A stretch of 64,000 nucleotides of DNA. It comes from Pseudogemmobacter hezensis. Its GTDB lineage: Bacteria; Pseudomonadota; Alphaproteobacteria; Rhodobacterales; Rhodobacteraceae. Below the pieces are notes generated by a model that ran no database searches, was not told where the DNA came from, and saw only the letters and a program-made list of their open reading frames with translations. Of the stretch, positions 54,738 to 63,949 are shown one piece after another; position 1 is the stretch's first letter, and each line of letters opens with the position of its first letter. The position numbers were made by a program, and so were the translations under genes. The DNA lies in the NCBI RefSeq assembly GCF_013155295.1, contig NZ_JABJXT010000014.1:61278-125277 (forward strand), written 5' to 3'.

Positions 54738-56965
54738 CCGAGAACCGCGTTATCGCTTTCGACGTGAATGCAGGCCAGGTCGCGGCAGGTGCCGCACCAC
54801 GCCCGGCGGCGCCCGCGCTGCCCGCCAGCCAGCGCTTCACGAACCGTGCAAAGAACCGGGCCACGCTGGCCTCGGCCTATGCCGGGCTGATCGGCTCTGA
54901 GCTGTCGACGCCCGACCTGTTGGAGCGGATCCAGACCGCCGCTGACGCATCCGGCAATGCGCCGGGGCTGGACGAGATGGCCCAGGCCCTGACCCAAAGC
55001 GGGCTTTCGACGCGGATCCTGCGTTCAGTCATGCTGCCCACTGACGGCTATCCGGCGCTGGCGGAAACCACCAATGGCCAGGTTGTGCTGGTGCTGGGCG
55101 TCGATGGCGACGGGGTCACGATCTATGACAAGACCGCGCATGACAACCGCGCCGAGCTGCTGCTTTCTGACCTGAACAGTCTCTATGCAGGCCGAATCCT
55201 GCAGGCCCGCGCGCCGCTGGCAGAGCTGGAAGCCCGCCATATTGAACAAAAGGCCAAACCGCATTGGTTCTGGGGCGAGTTCCGTCATTTCCGCCGTCCG
55301 TTTGGTGAGGTCTCGGTCGCGTCGCTGGTGGCGAATATCCTGGCGGTGGCGATCTCGCTTTTCTCGATGCAGATCTATGACCGCGTCATCCCCTATCAGT
55401 CGCAGCCCACGCTTTGGGTGTTGGGGATCGGCGTGCTGTTGGCCGTCTGTCTGGAAGCCACGCTGAAAATCGCGCGGGCGCTTTTGATGGACAACACCGG
55501 CCGCAAGGTCGAAATCGCCGTGCAAAAGCGGCTGATGAAAAAACTTCTGGGCATGAAGATGGGCCCGGGAGAGCGCAAGCCCTCAGAGGTTTTCGCCTCG
55601 ATGCGCGAGTTTGGATCGGTGCGTGAATTCTTCACCTCGGCCACGGTGGGCACGCTGGCGGATCTGCCGTTCCTTCTGCTGTTCCTGGCGCTGGTGGCCT
55701 CGATTGCGGGCAATATGGTCTGGTTGCTGGTTGCAGGTGGCATCATCATGGTGCTGCCGGGCTTCCTGATGCAGAAGAAGATGGTCCGCATGGCGGCCCA
55801 GACCCAGGGTGCCTCTGTCAAACAGGCAAGGCTGCTTTATGAGGCGGTGTTTGAGCATGAGACCCTGACCACCCAGCGTGGCGAGGATCGGTTCAATCGT
55901 CTGTGGTCAGAGCTGGTCGCGGTGAACGCGGTCCAGGGCAGTGAGCAACGCCGCCTGACGACCTTCCTCTCGACCTGGTCGCAGGCTGTGCAGCAGGTCA
56001 CCTATATCTCGACGATCATCATGGGCACCTACCTGGTCTTTGCCGGGCAGTTCACCGTCGGCACCATCATCGCGGTCGGCATTCTGACCGGGCGCACCCT
56101 TGGGCCGCTGGCCCAGGTCTCGACGATGATGGCCCGCTGGAGCCAGGTGAAAATGTCGCTGAAAGCGCTGGAGCAGGTGGCAGAATCGCGTCAGTCCGAG
56201 GACGAGGACCGCCGTTATCTGCGCCGCGACCGCATGGCCGGGAATTTCGAGCTGCGCAATCTTGAGTTCCGCTATGATGAGAAAAGCGCCCCCGTGGTCG
56301 AGATCAACGGCGTGGCGATCCCGCAGGGGCAGCATGTGGCGGTGCTTGGCTCTAACGGGTCGGGGAAATCGACGCTGCTGCGGCTGCTGGCCGGGCTTTA
56401 TGAGCCGGGACAGGGCCGGGTTCTGATCGACGGCGTCGACCTGAACCAGGTGCACCCGCGCGATCTGCGCCGTGGCATCGGCTATCTGGGCCAGGAAGTG
56501 CGCCTGATTCAGGGCACGATCCGCGACAACCTGAACATGAACCAGCTGGAGCGTGATGACGACCGTTTGCTGCAGGCACTGGATTTCGCAGGCCTGGGCC
56601 CGTTTGTGCGCAACCATCCGCGCGGCCTTGATCTTGAGGTGCGCGAGCTGGGCGAAGGCCTGTCGGTTGGGCAACGCCAGTCTGTTGGCTGGGCGCGGCT
56701 TTGGCTGCAGGATCCGCAGATCGTGCTGCTCGATGAGCCGACCGCCGCGCTGGACCAGACGCTGGAAACCACGCTGGTCAGCCGTCTTGGCACCTGGCTG
56801 AAGGGGCGGACTGCGGTGATCGCGACACACCGTGTGCCGATCCTGCAACTGACAGACCGCACGCTGATCCTGCAAAACGGCAAGCTGGCGGTTGATGGTC
56901 CGCAAGAAGCGGTTCTGGCGCATCTGGCGAAAGCCCAGGGCGCGAAAGCGGGGGCAGGGGCATGA
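54734..56965 (+). CDS. Type I secretion ABC exporter (LapB-type)
   Basis: A 743-residue exporter. An N-terminal domain of about 170 residues resembles a C39 peptidase but has no catalytic Cys, as in LapB/HlyB-type exporters that only bind cargo. Transmembrane helices follow with AISLFSMQIYDRVIPYQS. The ATPase has Walker A GSNGSGKST, a variant signature LSVGQRQS where LSGGQ is usual, and Walker B IVLLDEPTAALD. The GTG start overlaps the tolC stop. It is coupled to the HlyD gene by an ATGA overlap. Confidence 0.92.
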   Translation: MTENRVIAFDVNAGQVAAGAAPRPAAPALPASQRFTNRAKNRATLASAYAGLIGSELSTPDLLERIQTAADASGNAPGLDEMAQALTQSGLSTRILRSVMLPTDGYPALAETTNGQVVLVLGVDGDGVTIYDKTAHDNRAELLLSDLNSLYAGRILQARAPLAELEARHIEQKAKPHWFWGEFRHFRRPFGEVSVASLVANILAVAISLFSMQIYDRVIPYQSQPTLWVLGIGVLLAVCLEATLKIARALLMDNTGRKVEIAVQKRLMKKLLGMKMGPGERKPSEVFASMREFGSVREFFTSATVGTLADLPFLLLFLALVASIAGNMVWLLVAGGIIMVLPGFLMQKKMVRMAAQTQGASVKQARLLYEAVFEHETLTTQRGEDRFNRLWSELVAVNAVQGSEQRRLTTFLSTWSQAVQQVTYISTIIMGTYLVFAGQFTVGTIIAVGILTGRTLGPLAQVSTMMARWSQVKMSLKALEQVAESRQSEDEDRRYLRRDRMAGNFELRNLEFRYDEKSAPVVEINGVAIPQGQHVAVLGSNGSGKSTLLRLLAGLYEPGQGRVLIDGVDLNQVHPRDLRRGIGYLGQEVRLIQGTIRDNLNMNQLERDDDRLLQALDFAGLGPFVRNHPRGLDLEVRELGEGLSVGQRQSVGWARLWLQDPQIVLLDEPTAALDQTLETTLVSRLGTWLKGRTAVIATHRVPILQLTDRTLILQNGKLAVDGPQEAVLAHLAKAQGAKAGAGA

Positions 56966-58140
56966 CGGCAGTCTGGTCGGACGAGTTCGAGACGCGCGCG
57001 AAAAAGCCGTCGATTGTGATCTGGGCGGTAGGCGCGGTGATTGCCGTGTTCCTGACCTGGTCGGCCTTTGCCTGGCTGGATGAGATCGTCAGCGCCGAGG
57101 GCACGGTTGTGTCCTCATCGCGGCCGCAGATCATCCAGAACCTGGAGGGCGGGATCTTAGCTGAACTGAACGTCGCCGAGGGCGATGTGGTCGAGCCGGG
57201 TCAGGTTCTGGGCCGGCTGCAATCGACGCAATATCACGCGGCGGTGGATGATTACACCGATCAGCTGGCGGGTCTGTCGATCCGCCGCGCCCGGATCGAG
57301 GCTGAGATGCGCGGCGAGGCCAGTTTCACCGTGGCCGATACGATTGCGGGGCGGGTGCCGGACATCATGGCCTCGGAAAGCTCGCTGCTGAAGGCGCGGC
57401 TTGAGGATTTCGCGGCGCGCAAAGAGGGCGCCGAGGCGATCCTTGAACAGGCCTCGCGTGAGCTGGACATCATGGAGCGGATGCTGGCCCAGGAGGTTGC
57501 CCCCGCGATTGAGGTAACCCGGGCGAAGAAGGCGCATCGTGATGCCGAGAACCAGCTTTCCGACACGATCACCAAAACCGAGCTGGAACGCGCCAAGGAA
57601 TACTCGGACACCCTGGCCGAGGTGGCGACGCTGGAACAGAAGCTGAAAGTCGCGCAGGATCAGCTGGGTCGCACCACTCTGGTCTCGCCTATGCGAGGTG
57701 TTGTGAACAAAATCGGCATCACCACAATCGGTGGTGTTGTTCGCCCCGGCGAAGAGATCCTGCAGATCATCCCGCTGGACGAAGATCTCTATATCGACGC
57801 CAAGGTGAAGCCGCGTGATATCGCCTCGGTGCGTGAGGGGCAGACGGCGGTGATCAAGCTTTCGGCCTATGATTACACAATTTACGGCTCGCTGCGTGGC
57901 GAGGTGACCTTTGTCTCGGCCGATACCTTCATCGATGAACGCTCGCGGGCCGCGGATGGCGACCCCCATTACATCGCAACGCTGAAAGTGGATATGTCGC
58001 AGCTGTCGGACAGGCAGAAGGATCTGCAGATCCGGCCGGGCATGCAGGCCAGTGTTGAGTTGGAGACCGGCGCGAAAACGGTGATGACCTATCTGCTGAA
58101 GCCGCTTTACAAATCGAATGAGGCTTTGCGCGAGCGCTGA
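56962..58140 (+). CDS. HlyD-family membrane fusion protein (LapC-type)
   Basis: A 392-residue adaptor with one N-terminal membrane helix (about residues 20-40), the lipoyl half-motif IIQNLEGGILAELNVAEGDVV, a coiled-coil region rich in Glu/Arg/Leu and the second half-motif LVSPMRGVVNKIGITTIGGVVRPGEEI. It completes the adhesin, TolC, ABC, HlyD operon. A strong terminator follows at 58159-58189. Confidence 0.92.
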   Translation: MTAVWSDEFETRAKKPSIVIWAVGAVIAVFLTWSAFAWLDEIVSAEGTVVSSSRPQIIQNLEGGILAELNVAEGDVVEPGQVLGRLQSTQYHAAVDDYTDQLAGLSIRRARIEAEMRGEASFTVADTIAGRVPDIMASESSLLKARLEDFAARKEGAEAILEQASRELDIMERMLAQEVAPAIEVTRAKKAHRDAENQLSDTITKTELERAKEYSDTLAEVATLEQKLKVAQDQLGRTTLVSPMRGVVNKIGITTIGGVVRPGEEILQIIPLDEDLYIDAKVKPRDIASVREGQTAVIKLSAYDYTIYGSLRGEVTFVSADTFIDERSRAADGDPHYIATLKVDMSQLSDRQKDLQIRPGMQASVELETGAKTVMTYLLKPLYKSNEALRER

Positions 58141-58158
58141 GTTTCACCTGAAATCTGA

Positions 58159-58189
58159 AGCCCGCGCCATTGACTGGCGCGGGCTTTTT
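58159..58189 (+). terminator. Rho-independent terminator of the adhesin operon
   Basis: AGCCCGCGCCA (58159-58169) pairs with TGGCGCGGGCT (58175-58185) around TTGAC and runs into TTTTT. It is 18 bp after the HlyD stop codon. Confidence 0.9.
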
Positions 58190-58194
58190 CGTCT

Positions 58195-59157
58195 CTAACG
58201 CAGCGCTTTTGGCGGGTTTTGCGGAACACCAGGCAGCACGCAGAGCATCTCATAGAGCAGATTGGCTCCGATCAGGGCGGTATTGCCGGACGGGTCATAG
58301 GGCGGCGAGACCTCGACCAGATCGCCGCCGACCAGGTTCAGCCCGGCACAGCCGCGCACAATCTCCAGCCCCTGCCAGATGGTCAGCCCGCCGGGTTCAA
58401 CCGTGCCGGTGCCGGGCGCGAAAGCCGGGTCAAGACTGTCGATGTCATAGGAAAGGTAAACTGGCGCATCGCCGATTTGCGCCCGGATCTCGGCCATCAT
58501 CGGTTTGAGGGATTTGTGCCAGCACTCTTCGGCCTGGATCACCGTCCAGCCATTCCTGCGGCCCCAGTCGAAATCATCAGGGCTATAGCCGGTGCCACGC
58601 AACCCGATCTGGAACACTCGGTCATTTTGTAGGCAACCATCCTCAAAAGCGCGGCGGAACGGGCAGCCATGCGCGACCTTTTCGCCAAACATCACGTCGT
58701 TCACATCGGCATGGGCATCGACATGGATCAGCGCAACTGGTCCGTGCTTTTTGCGGATCGCGCGCAGGATTGGCCAGGTCAGGGTGTGGTCGCCCCCCAT
58801 GGTCAGCGGCAGCGCCCCGGCGTTAAGGATTTGATCGTAGTGCGCCTCAATAATGCCGACGGATTTTTTCAGATCAAAGGTATTGATCGCGACGTCGCCA
58901 ATATCGGCGCATTGCAAATGCTCGAATGGGGCCGCCCCGGTGGCCATGTTGAACGGGCGCAGCATCCGGCTTTCATCGCGGATCTGACGGGGGCCAAGCC
59001 GGGTTCCGGGTCGGTTTGAGGTGCCGATATCCATCGGGATGCCGCAAAAAGCGACATCCAGGCCCGTAGCAGAGGGGGCAGCGGGCAACCGCATGAATGT
59101 GGCGGGCCCGCCAAAACGGGGCATGTCATTGCCGCCCAACGGTTGGTTAAATGCCAT
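58195..59157 (-). CDS. Ureohydrolase, agmatinase/guanidinobutyrase type
   Basis: A 320-residue manganese enzyme that splits urea from a guanidino compound. The metal ligands are in TMGGDHTLTWP, HVDAHADVNDVMFGEK and SYDIDSLDPAFAPGTGT. The N-terminal FNQPLGGNDMPRFGGPATFMRLP resembles guanidinobutyrase/guanidinopropionase (GbuA/GpuA) more than classical SpeB, as far as I recall those sequences. GGGAGAG precedes the ATG at 59157; the frame is open to 59310. No amino acid or polyamine partner gene is adjacent, so the substrate stays open. Confidence 0.88.
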   Translation of the reverse strand: MAFNQPLGGNDMPRFGGPATFMRLPAAPSATGLDVAFCGIPMDIGTSNRPGTRLGPRQIRDESRMLRPFNMATGAAPFEHLQCADIGDVAINTFDLKKSVGIIEAHYDQILNAGALPLTMGGDHTLTWPILRAIRKKHGPVALIHVDAHADVNDVMFGEKVAHGCPFRRAFEDGCLQNDRVFQIGLRGTGYSPDDFDWGRRNGWTVIQAEECWHKSLKPMMAEIRAQIGDAPVYLSYDIDSLDPAFAPGTGTVEPGGLTIWQGLEIVRGCAGLNLVGGDLVEVSPPYDPSGNTALIGANLLYEMLCVLPGVPQNPPKALR

Positions 59158-59218
59158 CACAACTCTCCCTGATTTTACCTGAGGAGGCCATAGCGACCGC
59201 CGTGAGGCAAGCCCTGGA

Positions 59219-59965
59219 TCACTGCGCGTAACTTCGTACCAACGCCGCTGCCAGAAGGCTCCATCCGTCTGCCACCACGAAAAAGGCCAGCTTGAACGGC
59301 AATGAGACAACTGCGGGCGGCACCATCATCATCCCCATCGACATCAGGATCGCTGCGACGACGAGGTCGATGATCAAAAACGGCAGGAAGACCAGAAAGC
59401 CGATTTCAAATGCACGCTGTATTTCTGACAGCAGGAATGATGGCACCAGGACAGAAAGGGGGGAGTCGACCAGATCTGTTGGCGGGCGCGGCCTTAGCGC
59501 GTCCAGCCGCATAAAGGTTTCAGGGTCAATTCTGGCGGCCATAAAGTGACGAAAGGGTTGCGAGGCCTCATTGAAGGCGGAAACGAGGTCGATTTCATTT
59601 CGGGTGAAGGGGCCGATCCCCCGTGCCCAGGCTTCGGTAAAGACCGGGTCCATGACATACCAGGTCAGGAACATTGCCAGAGTGATGATCAGCATGTTCG
59701 GCGGTGCCTGTTGCAGCCCCAGCCCCTGGCGCAGGATGGACAGCACTGTCACAATAAAGGGGAAGCAGGTCACCATTATTCCCAGCCCCGGAAGGACCGA
59801 CAAAACGGTGATCATTATCAAAAGCTGAACTGAACGCGAGGCCAGTGTTTCCTCGCTGCCAAGATCCAGCGTGATTGTCTGCGCCAGGGCAGGGGATGTG
59901 CTGAGCAAGATTGCCGTCAGCGCGATAAGAAGCAGGCCGGCCAGGGGGCGAAGGCGGTCAGTCAC
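59219..59965 (-). CDS. fliP: Flagellar export apparatus protein FliP
   Basis: A 248-residue core channel protein of the flagellar type III export gate. A cleavable signal peptide (ending ALAQ) is followed by four membrane helices. The family blocks are MVTCFPFIVTVLSILRQGLGLQQAPPN, PSFLLSEIQRAFEIGFLVFLPFLIIDLVVAAILMSMGMMMVPP and the C-terminal LPFKLAFFVVADGW. Its start overlaps the fliN stop by 4 bp. Confidence 0.96.
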   Translation of the reverse strand: MTDRLRPLAGLLLIALTAILLSTSPALAQTITLDLGSEETLASRSVQLLIMITVLSVLPGLGIMVTCFPFIVTVLSILRQGLGLQQAPPNMLIITLAMFLTWYVMDPVFTEAWARGIGPFTRNEIDLVSAFNEASQPFRHFMAARIDPETFMRLDALRPRPPTDLVDSPLSVLVPSFLLSEIQRAFEIGFLVFLPFLIIDLVVAAILMSMGMMMVPPAVVSLPFKLAFFVVADGWSLLAAALVRSYAQ

Positions 59966-60231
59966 AGGCCACTCTTGAGATTTGCGACCTCGGTCAGCCT
60001 GACCGCGAGCTGGCCTGCCCTGTCACCCTCCATCTCGGTTAATTCGCCACGGGCAATCAGCCGGTCGCCGACATAAAGCTCGACCGGGTCGTCCACTCTT
60101 CGGTCAAGGGGCAGCACGGTATCTTTGCCAAGCCGAAGAAGATCCTGCACGCGCGGCCGGGCGCGGCCGACCGAAATGGTGATCTCGATCGGGACCTGAG
60201 CGAAAGGGCTGGAGCTGGCGAGTTCATCCAT
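59962..60231 (-). CDS. fliN: Flagellar motor switch protein FliN
   Basis: An 89-residue C-ring protein with the SpoA domain: VPIEITISVGRARPRVQDLLRLGKDTVLPLDRRVDDPVELYVGDRLIARGEL. It is shorter than many FliN proteins because the N-terminal extension is almost absent. It overlaps fliH by 8 bp and fliP by 4 bp. Confidence 0.92.
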   Translation of the reverse strand: MDELASSSPFAQVPIEITISVGRARPRVQDLLRLGKDTVLPLDRRVDDPVELYVGDRLIARGELTEMEGDRAGQLAVRLTEVANLKSGL

Positions 60232-60817
60232 CGGGGTTCTCCTGCGACAGGGTGAAAAAGTCCTGAACTGTTTTTATGATGGTGGTGGTGACGCGGCTGA
60301 GGTCGATGCTGACCTCGCGGCTGTCGAGGCGCAGATACACCTGCGCTTCGTCGAGCGTGGGATCCTGCACAATTTCGTATGGCAGCCCTGTCGCCCGCGA
60401 GAGCGCTGCCTCGACATGCTCCTGCGCGGCGGGATTGATATGCAGCAAGGCCGGTTGATCCGCAGCCGTGGCCAGCATCGGCATCAGTTGCTCAATGATG
60501 ATTGGCCCCAGCGTTTCTTGTGACAGGGCGGGCAGCACGCGGGTGATGATTTCCATCATAACCGGCTCGATTGTGCCCAGAAGATGTGCCCTCGCCTCTT
60601 GCCAGGTGAAGGCAAGCGCCATCAGATTGCGGTCAAGGTCCGCCCTGAGTTGGTCGCCGCTTTGCGATTGAGCAGCGATCGCATCGTCCCATCCGGCGCG
60701 ATAGCCCTCTTCCCAGGCCGCAAGGCGGGTTGATTCGACTGAGGCTAAGTCGGTTACGACAACCTCCTGATCGGCACTTCGCGTGGTTTCAAAAACCTCT
60801 AGCTGGGGGAGGGGCAT
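60224..60817 (-). CDS. fliH: FliH-like flagellar assembly protein
   Basis: A 197-residue protein in the FliH position between fliF and fliN. FliH holds the export ATPase FliI and regulates it. The sequence is divergent, but AWEEGYRAGWDDAIAAQ near residues 34-50 and the late helical domain with IIEQLMPMLATAADQPALLHINPAAQEHV fit the family. Its ATG shares a base with the fliF stop codon. Assignment rests on both sequence pattern and position. Confidence 0.82.
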   Translation of the reverse strand: MPLPQLEVFETTRSADQEVVVTDLASVESTRLAAWEEGYRAGWDDAIAAQSQSGDQLRADLDRNLMALAFTWQEARAHLLGTIEPVMMEIITRVLPALSQETLGPIIIEQLMPMLATAADQPALLHINPAAQEHVEAALSRATGLPYEIVQDPTLDEAQVYLRLDSREVSIDLSRVTTTIIKTVQDFFTLSQENPDG

Positions 60818-62409
60818 CAGGCGCGCTCCTCATCGGGGCCAAGCCAGCCGCGCAGGATTTCGATGGATTCGGCCTGTCTTTCACGGATCAGCCTTTGCAG
60901 TCGCTCTGCGGGGTCCTCTGGGGGGGCGTCTGTTCCCGCGAAATCGATCATCGGCAGATCGGGCAGTTCAAAGCTGTTGTCGATTTCGCCATTCAGCACG
61001 GCATCGCTGCCGCCAGACATATCGAGCCCCGGCAATTGCAGTGGTGACGCGGGCGCGGGCAGGGCATTGTTGCGGCCAGAGGCAATGATCGGGCGAAGGA
61101 CGAAAAGCCCCAGGATCAGTGCCACAATGACAAGTGCCGCGATTTGGATCAGCGACATCGTATCAAGCGGCCCGAACGTCGGGATCAGGCCACTCGTCGC
61201 CTCGGTGCCTTCAGCGGCGATTGGCAGAAATTCCATGGATTTCAGAGTCAACTGATCGCCGCGCGCTTCGTCTATCCCTGCTGCTGCCATCACCAACTCG
61301 CGCAAGGCGTCAAGTTCGCTGTCCGGGCGGGGCTGCCATGTTTGGGTGCCATCATCCCCGGTGACCATCTGCCCGTCCACCAGCACAGCAACCGTCATGC
61401 GGCGAATGCCTCCCGGACCGCGCAGAAGCTCTCGCTGGGTTTCCGAAATCTCGTAGTTTACGCGCTCTCGGCTTTCGCTTGATTGCGACTGCCCGGTGGC
61501 CCCGGCAGCAGCGTCCCCTTCGGGCAGGTTTGAGGCGACGGTGACATCGCCGCCAGGATCGCTGTTCTGGCTGGATTTCTCTTCCGAATCGGTCGAGACG
61601 GCCACGCGGCCTTCCGGGTCGAATTTGCGTTCGGTTATCTGCTCACGTTCGGTTTGCAGTTCCATTGAAACCTCGACGACAGCTCGTCCCGGACCGACCC
61701 GCGCAGCCAGAAGCCGCTCAACGCTGCGCCGCACGTATTCACTGCGATCCCCCGCATTAGCTGGCGAGCCGTCCTCGGATGGGGTTACAAGGCCGCCTGC
61801 GGAATCAATGACCTGGACATCTGACGCCTTCATCCCGCTGACGGCCGAGGCTACCAGATGTGTCAGGGCGCGGGCCTGGTCGTCCGAGATGCGCCCGGAA
61901 GCAGTTGTCACCGTTACGCTTGCGGTTGGTGAACTGGCCTTTCGAAATGGGTCAGACGGCCCCTGAGAGATATGTACGCGCGCGGCACGAATATCCGGAA
62001 CGGCCAGAATCGTTCGTGCCAGTTCACCTTCTTTGGCGCGCCAATAGGCCGCGTCGAACATCTGTGACGTCGTGCCGAACCCGGAAAGATTGTCCAAAAT
62101 CTCATATCCGGCGCCACCCGCTGCGGGTAGCCCCTCTCCGGCCAGGCTCATACGAAGAGAGTCGCGATTAGCGGCGTCGACCCAAATCGAATCGCCTCTT
62201 ACCTCATAAATGACGCCGCGTTGATCGAGCGCGGTCACAACCTCACCGGCTGACCGATTCTCAAGTCCGGCATATAGCAAGACCATCTGCCCGCCGCCGG
62301 AAAAGCGCGCCAAAGCGAGGACAGCCAAAAATACTGCAACTGTCGCGCCCACAAGGATTATCCTGCGTCGCAGTTCCAGCCCGTTCCAGATCGAGATTAC
62401 ATTCTGCAC
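60817..62409 (-). CDS. fliF: Flagellar MS-ring protein FliF
   Basis: A 530-residue inner-membrane ring protein on which the flagellum is built. The first helix is ILVGATVAVFLAVLALARF, followed by the secretin-like ring domains (LLYAGLENRSAGEVVTALDQRG, and RVHISQGPSDPFRKASSPTASV). The second helix is SLIQIAALVIVALILGLFVL, then the C-terminal FliG-binding tail. I start at the GTG at 62409, after GGAG; the frame is open to 62586, across the fliL promoter. It is the first gene of the fliF-fliH-fliN-fliP unit. Confidence 0.93.
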   Translation of the reverse strand: MQNVISIWNGLELRRRIILVGATVAVFLAVLALARFSGGGQMVLLYAGLENRSAGEVVTALDQRGVIYEVRGDSIWVDAANRDSLRMSLAGEGLPAAGGAGYEILDNLSGFGTTSQMFDAAYWRAKEGELARTILAVPDIRAARVHISQGPSDPFRKASSPTASVTVTTASGRISDDQARALTHLVASAVSGMKASDVQVIDSAGGLVTPSEDGSPANAGDRSEYVRRSVERLLAARVGPGRAVVEVSMELQTEREQITERKFDPEGRVAVSTDSEEKSSQNSDPGGDVTVASNLPEGDAAAGATGQSQSSESRERVNYEISETQRELLRGPGGIRRMTVAVLVDGQMVTGDDGTQTWQPRPDSELDALRELVMAAAGIDEARGDQLTLKSMEFLPIAAEGTEATSGLIPTFGPLDTMSLIQIAALVIVALILGLFVLRPIIASGRNNALPAPASPLQLPGLDMSGGSDAVLNGEIDNSFELPDLPMIDFAGTDAPPEDPAERLQRLIRERQAESIEILRGWLGPDEERA

Positions 62410-62462
62410 ATTTGTCTCCGCCGGAATTCTTTCCTGACGAGACCAGAAATGAACGGTTCGGA

Positions 62463-62477
62463 TTAACAATCGGTTAG
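62463..62477. promoter_or_regulatory. Candidate CtrA-binding site between fliF and fliL
   Basis: TTAACAATCGGTTAG matches the CtrA pattern TTAA-N7-TTAA except for the last base. It sits in the 113-bp divergent promoter region, 54 bp from the fliF start and 46 bp from the fliL start. CtrA is known to control flagellar genes in alphaproteobacteria. Confidence 0.55.
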
Positions 62478-62522
62478 TGTCATTCGATCTATCTTCGTTC
62501 TCGTCGCAGAACGGAGGCCCAA

Positions 62523-63017
62523 GTGTCAGATATAGCGATTCCCGCAGATGGCCCTGAGGTTGGGGCAAAGCCGAAACGGCGCACATTGCTTCCTTTGCTT
62601 GTAGGGTTGGTGCTTGCGTTGCTGGCGGGCGGCGCCTCCTTTTACGTCATTTATTCCGGCATCTTGCCCGGCGGAGGCCATGGCACGACGGATGAGGCCG
62701 CGCCAAAGGGGCTGCCCGATATCGCCTATGTCCCGATTGAGCCGATTATAATCTCGCTGCCGCCGGGCGCGCCGGGCAGGCATCTGCGATTCTCTGCTCA
62801 GATAGAGGTCATGAAGGCCCACGCGTCTGACGTAACATTGTTGATGCCGCGCGTGATTGACGTGTTGAACAGCTACCTGCGTGCCGTCGATCCGACCAGT
62901 TTTGACGATCCGGGCGGGATGACGCGCCTGCGGGCACAGATGCTGCGCCGGATCCAGATTGTAACCGGGAAAGGTCGGGTGCGTGATCTTCTCATAACTG
63001 AATTTGTCCTGAACTGA
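62523..63017 (+). CDS. fliL: Flagellar basal body-associated protein FliL
   Basis: A 164-residue single-pass membrane protein that stabilises the rod and boosts motor output. A basic stretch (KPKRRT) precedes one helix (about residues 22-46), then the periplasmic domain with RHLRFSAQIEVMK and the C-terminal VRDLLITEFVLN. The GTG start at 62523 follows CGGAGG (62511-62516). It heads a plus-strand unit with a small membrane protein and the MotE-like gene. Confidence 0.92.
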   Translation: MSDIAIPADGPEVGAKPKRRTLLPLLVGLVLALLAGGASFYVIYSGILPGGGHGTTDEAAPKGLPDIAYVPIEPIIISLPPGAPGRHLRFSAQIEVMKAHASDVTLLMPRVIDVLNSYLRAVDPTSFDDPGGMTRLRAQMLRRIQIVTGKGRVRDLLITEFVLN

Positions 63018-63026
63018 GGGTCAGAT

Positions 63027-63440
63027 ATGACATTGATTGCAGATATGCTTCTCTTTGCTGCCAGCGTCGGTGCAGCGCTCTACTGCTATGTTCTTGCCGC
63101 GCGGCTGCGCCGCTTCACTACCCTTGAGGCGGGGATGGGCGGCGCAATTGCGGTTCTCTCAGCCCAGGTGGATGAGATGACGCGCGTGCTTGAAAAGGCT
63201 CAGGCGGTGGCCGGGCAATCGGGGCAAAGACTTGCCGCGCTGACGGCCCGGGCAGAAGAGTTGTCGACCCGCCTGGAACTGTTGGTTGCCTCTATGCACG
63301 ACATTCCGCCCCTGGCACCAACTGGCGCGGTCTCTGCTGATACAAGCAGGTTCATACGACCTGAAATGGCCGAGGATGCCCGCCGGGCACGGCTGGTAAG
63401 GCGTCGCCCGGTCATGGACCATCTTGAGGCCGCGGAATGA
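63027..63440 (+). CDS. Small membrane protein of the fliL cluster
   Basis: A 137-residue protein with one N-terminal membrane helix (about residues 5-25, MLLFAASVGAALYCYVLAARL) and a coiled-coil segment (about 45-90, AVLSAQVDEMTRVLEKAQ). I do not recognise a named family. It lies 9 bp after fliL and overlaps the MotE-like gene by 4 bp, which suggests a flagellar role. Confidence 0.75.
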   Translation: MTLIADMLLFAASVGAALYCYVLAARLRRFTTLEAGMGGAIAVLSAQVDEMTRVLEKAQAVAGQSGQRLAALTARAEELSTRLELLVASMHDIPPLAPTGAVSADTSRFIRPEMAEDARRARLVRRRPVMDHLEAAE

Positions 63441-63949
63441 ACAGGAAAGCCGGGCGCGGCACGCTCTTTCTGATCGCCTTGTTGTTTGCGGCATCGGGTG
63501 CGATTCGCTTTGGCGATGGTGTCGGGCTTTCTATTGCGCGCGCGGCCGCAACTGAAACAGAGGGTGATGAGCCCGCCGATCAGGGCTGTGGCCCGTTGCC
63601 ACAGGAACTCGCGGCAGCGCTCTCAGCACGCGAGGCAAGAGTGAATGTGCAGGAGGCTGCGCTTGCGGATCGCGCTGCGGCTCTGGATCTGGCGAATGCG
63701 GTCCTCAAAGGGCGGGTAGAGGAAATGGAGCGGGTCGAGGCAGAGCTACGCAGCACACTGGCGATTGCTGACGGCGCAGCCGAGGCGGATCTGGTTCGGC
63801 TTACAGCGGTCTATGAGTCAATGAAGCCGCGCGAAGCGGCGGCCTTGTTCAATGCGATGGACGCACAGTTCGCTGAACCGCTCCGGGTTTGCCGGAGGCT
63901 GATTACAGTTAGTTACGCGGCGATGTCTTCAATTTCCAGAGCCGCGTAG
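63437..63949 (+). pseudogene. MotE-like flagellar protein, interrupted by an IS3-family element
   Basis: About 145 native residues remain: an N-terminal membrane segment (about 10-35), then a coiled coil and the start of the MgtE-N/MotE-like domain YESMKPREAAALFNAMDAQF. After that the frame enters the element at 63874 and adds about 24 foreign residues before stopping at 63949. MotE-like proteins usually continue for some tens of residues with a helical domain, so the domain is cut. Since the gene is in an operon with fliL, downstream flagellar genes may also be affected. Confidence 0.75.
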
